Assembly: GCA_024734495.1 (NCBI GenBank)
Contig: JALMQS010000841.1
Span: 2,108,662 to 2,172,661 of the forward strand
Length of the DNA stretch: 64,000 nt
Direction: 5' to 3'
From: Forficula auricularia
Taxonomy: Eukaryota; Arthropoda; Insecta; Dermaptera; Forficulidae
The first letter of the stretch is position 1, and every line of letters starts with the position of its first letter. The position numbers were made by a program, and so were the translations under genes. Under the pieces are notes generated by a model, which saw only the letters and a program-made list of their open reading frames with translations, did no database searches and had not been told where the DNA came from. This document shows, piece by piece, positions 56,034 to 64,000 of this stretch.

Positions 56034-56282
56034 CGTCGCCTTAGAGTGTAAACCTGCTAACTCACAACAAGGAAATTTTACAGTGCAGAGAAAATACAAA
56101 CAAAATTTAATATTGTTGTTATGAAAAAAACAATTTTTCCCATTTTTTTTCTACAACTTACAGTCGTAATTTTAAGTAGCAGTTTTACTTGGACGATACT
56201 GTATCTCTTTTTCTTTCGAACGGTATTAATATGTCATATATGATAAAAAATGGAGTTAGCAGGTTTACACTCTAAGGCGACG
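56034..56282. mobile_element. 249-bp MITE with ~30-bp perfect TIRs
   Basis: CGTCGCCTTAGAGTGTAAAC plus CTGCTAACTC is exactly mirrored by GAGTTAGCAG plus GTTTACACTCTAAGGCGACG. CTAT borders both sides (56030-56033, 56283-56286), or TA one base further. Identical ends suggest youth. The family was not recognised. Confidence 0.85.
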
Positions 56283-56910
56283 CTATATATATAAAATTAA
56301 GGTTTTGTCTGTATATTGGGGTGGTGGTGCGGGTGGGGGTGCTGGATGGGTTTCGGAAGGGGGTCCAGGGGGCGAGCCTATCAGCTAGTAATGTATTAAT
56401 AAACAAAACTTGATAGGGTCGACATCCAATTTCCATGCATAACAATTTTTAATAAAAAATTAAAGTTGTTAATTTTATTACATATGTACATAGTAAATAC
56501 CACCGTGTTCGCAAAAAATTATCTACAGTTTCATATATAACAATAAAGGCAACTCTATAAGTACAAAATACTAATTCGAAGTTACCTGTTGATACCCTGT
56601 CTATCTGGACTTATGCACTGAAAAAAGATGGCCACCCAACTTTGGTTTTTTATATACATATTTTACTCTCGATTAGTAAGATATATATCCGTAAACTCGA
56701 TAACTACATTTATGCAATAAAATTAACAACTTTAATTTTTTTTTAATTGAAGGAGCAATACGGCGAAAACAAACTAGCTTGAATTGAAATCTACAGTTCG
56801 ATGCTATAAACAACCTGAACTTATAATTTAAACAAATTTATTTCGCTGATTTGCTCTTAGTTTCCATAAAGATTGAAAAAAAATGCACACCCCCATAAAA
56901 ACTAAACGAC
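56283..56910. other. Intron 2 interval, unrecognised
   Basis: A GC-rich stretch near 56315-56380 (GGGTGGTGGTGCGGGTGGGG) resembles the complement of 44205-44250. No gene. Confidence 0.4.
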
Positions 56911-57124
56911 TTTAGCGCCAACTGGTGACGAAAATGTAACCTTTAGGGGATGATTTATTAAACGTCCAAGACAAGGAGACTCGCTCACGGCCCCACTCTT
57001 GCACTATGATTTATACTATAATAGAATATTTGCCCCAATTCCCCCAAATTATTTGAATAAATAAACACAAGAGAGCGCTACCTTCGGCAATAGTGCTGCC
57101 TTTATGTTTAACGAACGATCCCTA
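56911..57124. mobile_element. 240-bp TA-flanked MITE, copy 4 (left end lost)
   Basis: TTTAGCGCCAACTGGTGACG to ACGAACGATCCCTA with the same core as copies 1-3; TA follows at 57125-57126. Confidence 0.8.
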
Positions 57125-57709
57125 TAATCACTCCTCGAAAAAACTTCCGCCTTTCGACCAAGAAATTATAAAATATGCGGGTAACCCTATTATTATTATG
57201 AACTTTTACTATAGGCCTAATCCTCAAAAAAATGAAATGCCTATATATAGTTTAATCAATTTTTTATTAATTATTGATTTTGGTAATAATTGTTTTCAAT
57301 ATTATGTGCTTAGTTAAATAACTAGTATTTTATTATTTTATATTTATTAAAAATGAAAATATTAAGGCAAAATTATAAAAATCGAAACGAATTCTATCAT
57401 AGATTGAAATAAAATTGACTAAATTTTTCCTAGTTTAATATACTCGTAGCTCATCTCATAAATAAAAATAAATTATCCAACAAAAGATAATAAACTATCG
57501 ATTATTTATTCACCAGTGAATTAATATTAAAAAATTTCTTTGTACTAGCTACTTTGCTAAGTATTTTCGAGATTATTAAATATAAATTTAAATTATTAAA
57601 GGGTGAACTTCAAATAATTTTATTTATTTATCCAAAGGAGATATTTAATAAGAATCGCAAAAAGGTTTGGGACAAGAAAATACTTCTATCTATATATATA
57701 TACTACTGA

Positions 57710-58005
57710 GCGACGGGCCTTCGGCCCGGCGTCACCTAGCCCCTGGCGGGGGCGTCTCGTTCATACCAATTTAATAATTGAAATTTAAAATCTTACTGTA
57801 AGTATCGAAAGAATGTGCTGAATGAAATTGATTCAAAAATAAGGAAGAATAAGGAAAGATTTATTTAACACATTGCCTAAGCACGATCACTATCTGACCA
57901 ATCAGAATCGTTCTAATAATTTAACGCTTTGGCATTGGCTATGCACTGGCCAATCAGATCGTTTCCACATACATATATATCCACATACTTTTCTATTTTA
58001 TATAT

Positions 58006-58042
<37 letters not shown>

Positions 58043-58311
58043 GGAAAAGTATGTATATATGTTTGTATGATCCAAACCATCTGATTGGCCAATGCATAGC
58101 CAAATTATTAGAACGATTCTGATTGGTCAGATATTGATCGTGCTTAGCCAATGTGTTAAATAAATCTTTCCTTATTGTTGAATCAATTTCATTCAGCACA
58201 TTCTTTCAATACTTACAGTATCATTTTAAATTTCAATTATTAAATTAGTATGAACGAAACGCTCTCCGCCAGGGGCTAAGTGACGCCGGGCTGAAGGCAT
58301 TCATAAAGTAT
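57710..58311. repeat. 600-bp inverted repeat centred on a (TAGA)n array
   Basis: GGCGTCACCTAGCCCCTGGC at the left faces CGCCAGGGGCTAAGTGACGCC at the right in adjoining blocks; ATCTGACCAATCAGAATCGT faces ACGATTCTGATTGGTCAGAT. The centre is (TAGA)n at 58005-58040. Near the left border GGGCCTTCGGCCC, eight bases, then CTAG resembles a Helitron 3' end. Confidence 0.75.
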
Positions 58312-58724
58312 TTAATATTAGAAAATTCAATTATGAGTTTAATGTTTATCAGATTATTTTAGTCTATTAAAAATTATTTCTAAACTGTCTTCATTATTAA
58401 TAAAATTATATTATTCAGAAAGGTCAAGCTAGTTTTCAACTATTTCAATATTTCCAAATACATATCTATATGGAAATAGATAGGGTTGGGTCTATTGAAA
58501 TTGACTAACAATAGAACTGGACACAAAGACCATTTGAACGAAACCTGCTTAAAACAACTCGATTCTTGAATTTTACCTTTGTCGGTAGGATTTGTACATT
58601 TCTTTTTTACCTAACCCAAATGAATATCTAATTCTCTTTAAGCAACTGCTTTGAGATGCAAAGCACCCAGGCGTATAATTACATTCTTTTCGCATTATAA
58701 ATATGTATTCTCTTGTGGTTGCAG

Positions 58725-58812
58725 GATCCGATGCACTTTCCTACGAGGCGCATAAACAAGCCATGGATTATCATAGCTTGGGATTTCGCGAATGTGCCGC
58801 TGAAGTTGCAAG
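58725..58812 (+). CDS. Hey: Hey exon 3, first half of Orange domain
   Basis: This 88-base exon is too short to stand out as an open frame but is unmistakable by content. It follows the acceptor GTTGCAG (ending 58724) and is followed by donor AG|GTAATT at 58813. Read with the last base of exon 2 it gives GSDALSYEAHKQAMDYHSLG and then FRECAAEVAR, which is the start of the Orange (Hairy-Orange) domain in Hey proteins. The Orange domain mediates partner choice among bHLH-O repressors. The final two bases AG join the first base of exon 4 to make Arg, giving the contiguous ECAAEVARYLVTVEGMD. The identical break between AR and YL in both exons supports the exon boundaries. Confidence 0.95.
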
Positions 58813-60960
58813 GTAATTAATTTATATAATTATAAATCATATTTATTTATTACATGTACTAATGTCCATGGAGTAATATAGAGTGCTCCATAAGGAGCCA
58901 ATGTATTTTAGCGTATTCGAGTTACAGAGCACTCTGGCGGTTCGGAATTGGCAACAAAATGGCGGGAATCTCTCTCCTTAGCTCTATAATTAAATTATTA
59001 AAGAATTAAAATATAAAAATCAAATAAATAAATTACTAGTTAATTTTATATAGGGTACTTACATTTCAGGATTTTTAGGTCAAAAAAAGTATGTTCTTTA
59101 TCTGATTTTGTGTCGCGAAAGCAACCTTTCACAAAACATTGACTTCGACAACTAGGCTAATTTAACTATAAATTTGTACGTTGGAAAATTTTCTAAAATG
59201 AGCTTTTAGCACAAAGCCTATGACAAAGGCTTTGAATGTCCTATGACTATGATCTTTGAATAGCTCTTAAGGACTAAGAATAATGTTCTCTGAGCCGCTA
59301 GAGAGCGCTTTTCGATATTCGGTAGCCTTCCACTCTATATTACTCTATGCTAATGTCCTTTAACAATTTAAATGTATGTATAATAAAAATAATATAAATA
59401 TAAATAAGCAATAAAAACATAACCGGATAAATGCGAGTTTGATTAGCGAAACTAGGATTCCGTATAGGTGCGGTCAAACCAGAAGATAATTTTGTAGATG
59501 AACACCAAAATAAAAATTACAAAATTACATGATTAATTGATTGATTTATTTATTTTAAAATGTCTAATCAATGATATAAGACTCGATGGAGCGCACAAAG
59601 TTATTATTATTTTTTAATTTGCGAAGAGCATATTTTTTGACTAAGTTCCGATAAAACTGGAATTATTTTCTTAATTTCAAGTTTCTAGTTTTGCATTCTA
59701 GTTTAGAGTATTTTTTCGTTATTTCCATTTCAAGGCCCCTTTCTTCCTACTTGTCCTGTACTTGGATTAAATTTAAATTGAGTTCTCCTCCATTATTAGT
59801 TGTTTTGAACGCTGGTAGAGTGAGTCACATGCCTAGGAAGATAGTGTCCCTATCTAGCGGAAACATTTCAAACTACAAAGAATGACATTTTAAAATCAAT
59901 ATTTTAATGTGTTCGAGTGACTTTAATTTATCCAATATAATATATATCATAGATAAAAGATACTAAAAGTCTAATAATATTTAAATTTATTTGAATTGAT
60001 TTAATAATTGCGATACCTCGAAAGAATGACTTGAACAAATATACCCCATAGAAAAAAAGTATGTATTCCCTAAATTTTGATGGTAAAATTTTGAATTTAT
60101 TTAACTAAATTTTGAATTTTTAGTGTTTTGAATTTTGAGTATATGCATCAAAGCTTTTGGCAAAAATATGGAGAAAAATATAAAACTATTAACAATTGGC
60201 GTGCTCGTCTTTTAATAACTTGGAAACACGGCGTAAGCATGATAGAAATTAGAAATTTCATATTACAGGAAATTACAGTTGTTTATTCACTAAGAGAAAA
60301 TTAAAGAGAGTGTCCTATACTTGATCTATGTTATTATCAAAGCGCACAGAGTGCGCAAGCCAAGTTCGAGCATTGGCTTGGCAGTACACGCCATTTACAT
60401 GAGCCAATTTCGACCCCCCTGCAGCTCGGAACCCATTTGAGATACAGAGCTGAAATTATACACATGTAATTATGTAATCCATATTGAAGAGAGTACTAAA
60501 TTTCAATAATATAGCTTAAATAGATTCTAAGATATTGATCTGAGAAAATAGCTAATTTTGGCACTCACTCACTGACAGGTCATCAAAACCTATAGGGTAC
60601 TTCCAATCATTCCAGCATCATGAAATGTGTCCTGCTAGTAGAGTCTGGGACAAGCTTGCAAAAAGCAGAGAAATCCCAACCAAAACATTCTGTAAAAAAA
60701 CAGTAAGTAGTGAAATCTAGTTTAGTAATTTAACTTGGCTGCACACTAGATTTCACTACTTTTTCGAACTTGGCCTGTTTTTTCACAGAATGTTTTGGTT
60801 GGGATAGATTATTTACTTCATATGTCAAGAGAACTGTCCCTTGGAAATCAAACTCAAGTGCCAAAATGGGCCTGATTGCATTTTAAGGCTCGATTCTCGG
60901 GGGGGGCAGCTTTTTTGACATTTTATTTTATATAAGGAAACTTATCTAAAATATCTTAAA
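58813..60960. other. Hey intron 3, first part, with a hairpin at 60640-60812
   Basis: ACCAAAACATTCTGT and AGTAGTGAAATCTAGTTT pair with ACAGAATGTTTTGGT and ACTAGATTTCACTACT around 60,720. The rest is AT-rich and unrecognised. Confidence 0.5.
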
Positions 60961-60975
60961 ATAGTGAAGTTAATT

Positions 60976-61212
60976 TTCTCATTAATATATCAAAGAATAA
61001 TTAACACATTAACGAGAACTGTTTTTGATCGCGCTTTTTAAACAAGATATATATCGCGAGACTACTGCTGGTTGAAGCTATTGGAGTCTGTTGAGTCTTA
61101 AGTCTGACCCAGAGAGAATTAAAAAGATGTGATCCATTTGGCTATAATCCAGCAACATTTCGCGATTGGCCCGCATGACGCTTTTTATATCAAACACTCA
61201 TATGGATCATCA
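60976..61212. mobile_element. Truncated copy of the 16913-17246 TIR element
   Basis: ACTACTGCTGGTTGAAGC, GAAAAAGATGTGATC-like and CGCATGACGCTTTTTA match in order; the right terminus is missing. Confidence 0.7.
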
Positions 61213-61394
61213 TATGACGAGAAACAAGTGACCTAGAAAACCTAACTCATACTAAATTAATATATCACAAAATATTTATTTACTTTTATCTTTATTAAAG
61301 ATGTTCCACCTTGCACCAACACCACAATCTCTATTAAATATCGTTATTAATTTGTCCTACTTTGAGCCTCAAGATGTGGCAACCCTAGAGCACA

Positions 61395-61654
61395 TGCGCG
61401 GATCCAGGGGGGGGCGACGGGGGCGACCCCCCCCCCCCCCCCCAAAGCATTGGAGATCAACATTTTTTATGTTTTTTTTTAATTTTTTTTTTTGTAACAT
61501 TAAGTTTTAAAATTGAAGAAAATAAAGTTCTAGTAGGGGGGCGTCTCTGACCCCCCCCAATGGACAATTCGATCGCGACACACTTCCGAGATCAAAAGTA
61601 GATCTTATATACCGGCGACCGCCCCCCCAAATCAGAGGTCTGGATCCGCGCCTG
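61395..61654. mobile_element. hAT-like MITE, ends GCGCGGATCCAG
   Basis: TGCGCGGATCCAGGGGGGGG to CTGGATCCGCGCCTG, bordered by AGAGCACA (61387-61394) and AGAGCATA (61655-61662), seven of eight equal. It contains a C-run of about 20. It lies 165 bp before Hey exon 4. Confidence 0.8.
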
Positions 61655-61818
61655 AGAGCATAACCATTTCTACATCCATTTACTAAAAAACGGGTTTTTA
61701 CTGCAACATATACATATATATCGAAAAGAAAAAAAATTTATATTCTATATTTATCGTAGTAAAGAATTAGTAAATTAATAGTATAAGATTAAAAAATCAT
61801 GTATTTTTTTCTTTACAG

Positions 61819-62299
61819 ATATTTGGTTACCGTTGAAGGAATGGATATCCAAGATCCTCTTCGTCTCCGGCTAATGTCCCACCTGCAATGTTTTTCTGCT
61901 CAACGGGATATCTCCAAAGGGCCACCGCCTGGGACACCTTCAACCCCTGTAGTATCAGCTCAGCCGCCTTCTTCAACGACTTCTCCTTCTCTTTCGGCGA
62001 CTTCTGCACATTATGTAACATCAAGTACCCATTGCTCTGCGCCTCCGCCGCCTCATCACCATCACATGACGCCCACATGGCCCTCAGGGGCTTACCACCC
62101 CCCTGCGCCTCCGGCACCTCATCCGCCCCACTCGCACCATCATCATCAAGATTATAACACATCTCCTGCCTATCTAGCCACTGGGTATGGAAATCATCAC
62201 CATGGTAGTCATGCAGCAGCAGCAGCAGCTGCAGCCGCCGCCGCTGCATCCGCTGCATCGAAACCATACAGGCCTTGGGGAGCAGAGCTAGCCTATTAA
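61819..62299 (+). CDS. Hey: Hey exon 4, Orange C-half, low-complexity tail, YRPW motif, stop
   Basis: The acceptor TTTACAG ends at 61818. The exon completes the Orange domain (YLVTVEGMDIQDPLRLRLMS then HLQCFSAQRD) and continues into a 130-residue tail rich in Pro, Ser/Thr and His (HHHHM, HSHHHH), a run of 13 Ala interrupted only near its end by Ser, and the C-terminal KPYRPWGAELAY before TAA at 62297. YRPW recruits or replaces the Groucho-binding WRPW of Hairy/E(spl) proteins and names the Hey family. The residues after YRPW (GAELAY) differ from the usual G-T-E-I/V-G-A-F and are one residue shorter. The Ala run is encoded mostly by GCA/GCC and could vary in length between individuals. Confidence 0.97.
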
Positions 62300-62600
62300 G
62301 AATCTCCATTATGAAAGAAAAAGTGATTTTGAATCCATTCCAAAGACTTGCTTTAGTCAAAAACCATTTTAAAATATACTCTATATTTACTCCTCTAAAC
62401 TTTTTATAAAAAAAGGAGTTTAAATTCTATTTATTTATTTATTTATTTTTTACCATGAAAACGAAGAATATTTGTGATCTCGAAAAAAATGATCTCATTT
62501 CGAATTAATTGTAAATTATTAGGAAAATGATTCTAAGAATATCATAATAGTTTGTCATCTATTGGTTCCGAGATAGAATGGATTATTATTTTTAACTAGT
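62300..62600 (+). other. Probable Hey 3' UTR start
   Basis: Single-copy AT-rich sequence follows the stop codon. A K-box (TGTGAT, 62473-62478) is present; K-boxes mediate microRNA repression of many E(spl)/bHLH-O transcripts in flies. No AATAAA was found here, so the polyadenylation site is unknown and the extent is a guess. Confidence 0.35.
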
Positions 62601-63330
62601 TATATGTCCGAATAGTTATTTTTACCCCCTCGGGAATCGAACCCGCCGATTGGCTACCCAGACAGCCTGTCAAAATCCTCGGTATCATGAAAACTGCGCA
62701 CTCTAGCGGACTAGGATTAAAATACATATAGTGCACAATTGAAAATATCACATGTAAGTGGTTAATTTGAAAGAAGCACATGCATTGGTGCTGGGCCAGC
62801 CCGGCCACCAAGATTTCATCCTTAAACTATTAAATTTTCTATAGGATTTTGACAGGCTGTCCTGTATTGATATATACAGTATTTGGGTGAACCCCTAGGA
62901 CATATTTGAGGCGTTCAAAAGCAGAGTGGACCAACCTACAAATCTCTTTTTCGCTGATAAACCTCTATAATCAAGTAGGTTTTTGATAAAACTAAATAGA
63001 CAGAGTGGTCCAAACTTAGTTTTTAAACGTCCTTCTAGACAAAGATACCACTTTTGCTTCAAACTTTTACCTCATTTTGCTGGATTTCTCATAAAAAATC
63101 AAAAATGGGATAGTCCAATCTGCTTTTGAACTCATTTATCTCATTAAACTACTCTACACACACATATTTTACTCAAAGATTTAAATCTCCATTTGTAAAA
63201 TTTCGCGGTCAACCCCTTCTGACATATAATTAAAAATAATCCATTCCATCTCGGATCTAATAGATGACAACTTCTTATGATTTTCTTAGAAATTTAAAGT
63301 CTTTTTCTATCGGCAAATTCAGCTTTTATA
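62600..63330. repeat. Fragments of the 37911-38206 tRNA-like palindrome family
   Basis: TATGTCCGAATAGTTATTTT and CCCTCGGGAATCGAACCC at 62602-62643, and GACATATAATTAAAAATA to CTTATGATTTTCTTAG at 63219-63290, correspond to the two ends of that family. The interval between is unrecognised. Confidence 0.6.
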
Positions 63331-63529
63331 AGAAAATGATTACCATTAAAATTCTTCCAAAAAAATAATTTAACTACACATTCAGGCACGTAATCAGGAA
63401 TTTTATTAATCTTCCTTAATCTAATCTGAATTATTTTTTTTTTCATACATTTATAATTTGTAAGTCACAAAATTAATATTTGCAAAGTTTTTCCATAGTT
63501 TCTCAAACAAAATAAAATGTGTCCTTTGA

Positions 63530-64000
63530 TTAAGGTAGTTGTTTCACCATATGGGTTTAATTAGGATTTTTATGAAATTTAGAAAGGTTATTATTTAAAT
63601 CCTTCTGGATCGATTGGTGGCAAAACGAAATTTATGAACAATATAGTTCCGGAGATATTAAATTTCAAAAATAGAGTTTTTCAGACTCTTATACCTATGG
63701 GATATCGAAAAATTTACATACATATTTAATTATAATTAAGAAACCCTTCTTACCATTTTTATAAAAAACTAAACCAACATTAAACAATAACCAATACATA
63801 TTTTAAGACAATTTTGATTCATAATTACAACACAGTTTCTGAGATATTAATGAATAAATAAAAAAAAATTTACACTAAAAACAATTTGACAACAGCGCAT
63901 TTATTTAACCATTGATAGATGTATAAAGTGCGCATGCGCTAGATTTTTTCAAAATTATAATTTTCATAAGGTTAAATTTGTTAAAAAATAAAACGATTTT
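63530..64000 (+). repeat. Second copy of the 7475-7935 repeat, runs off the window
   Basis: Collinear with 7475-7935 with small differences; the right limit lies beyond the window. Confidence 0.75.

Larger units (their letters stand above)
40857..62299 (+). other. Hey: Hey transcription unit (gene span, four coding exons)
   Basis: This span covers the coding part of a hairy/E(spl)-related-with-YRPW gene. Hey proteins are nuclear bHLH-Orange repressors, usually direct targets of Notch signalling. Four exons are seen: 40857-41076, 47075-47301, 58725-58812 and 61819-62299. All introns begin GT and end AG, and the phases agree (exon 1 ends phase 2, exon 2 phase 1, exon 3 phase 2). With one base restored in exon 1 the product is about 338 residues: bHLH about 92-147, Orange about 155-204, YRPW 329-332. 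Starting at ATG 40982 instead gives about 296 residues without any frameshift. Introns of 5,998, 11,423 and 3,006 bp are filled with transposon copies. No AATAAA was found close behind the stop, so the 3' end is not defined. Confidence 0.93.

Noticed and set aside
61827..62360. 177-codon frame on the minus strand opposite Hey exon 4
   Set aside because: Antisense shadow of a codon-biased, His/Ala-repeat-rich exon; no domain.

Overview
This window looks like AT-rich, repeat-dense nuclear DNA from an insect or close arthropod relative. The evidence is one clearly recognisable bHLH-Orange gene of the Hey family with long AT-rich introns, one intact eukaryotic tRNA-Leu gene with a Pol III terminator, and many eukaryotic transposon remnants (hAT, TA-target MITEs, RTE-type and R2-clade LINEs, tRNA-derived SINEs, fold-back elements). 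I see no bacterial operon, phage gene or CRISPR array. I cannot name the species.

Layout. Positions 1-40,400 hold no host protein-coding gene that I can support. They contain layered mobile elements, plus tRNA-Leu(UAA) at 34,417-34,499 on the minus strand and a GC-rich, apparently single-copy block at 18,000-18,310. From about 40,400 the base composition turns GC-rich. This is the 5' end of a four-exon plus-strand Hey gene: exon 1 40,857-41,076, exon 2 (bHLH) 47,075-47,301, exon 3 (first half of Orange) 58,725-58,812, exon 4 (rest of Orange, His/Pro/Ala-rich tail, YRPW) 61,819-62,299. Splice sites and codon phases fit at all three junctions. Exon 1 needs one extra base to join its Kozak-context start to the conserved acidic-serine motif, so it carries a sequence error, a real lesion, or a later start. 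The introns (6.0, 11.4 and 3.0 kb) contain MITEs, fold-backs and two GC-rich islands. The island at 55,300-55,500 holds two perfect Su(H)/CSL sites facing each other, a CACGTG and two other E-boxes, and is the best candidate for a Notch-responsive enhancer. The promoter holds another perfect Su(H) site, a palindromic CRE and two CACGCGTG sites of the class bound by Hes/Hey proteins. Together these suggest Notch activation with possible autorepression.

The most unusual signal is a set of short motifs that resemble minimal hammerhead ribozymes (CUGANGA, short stem, GAAAC, often GUC). They occur in at least six sequence-unrelated repeat families, commonly in tandem or as inverted pairs. Nearly all have one extra nucleotide between CUGANGA and stem II. 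Hammerhead variants are known in the terminal repeats of Penelope-like retroelements, and these copies probably belong to such elements or to non-autonomous derivatives, but no Penelope reverse transcriptase was recognised here.

Other structural records include a RTE-type LINE with a twin-priming inversion and 11-bp target duplication, a tandem duplication whose two copies each took a different hAT insertion within about 25 bp of the same place, a 179-bp near-palindrome inserted in a dead hAT transposase with a 12-bp duplication, a SINE with a 13-bp duplication, and several inverted repeats of 0.3-1.7 kb.
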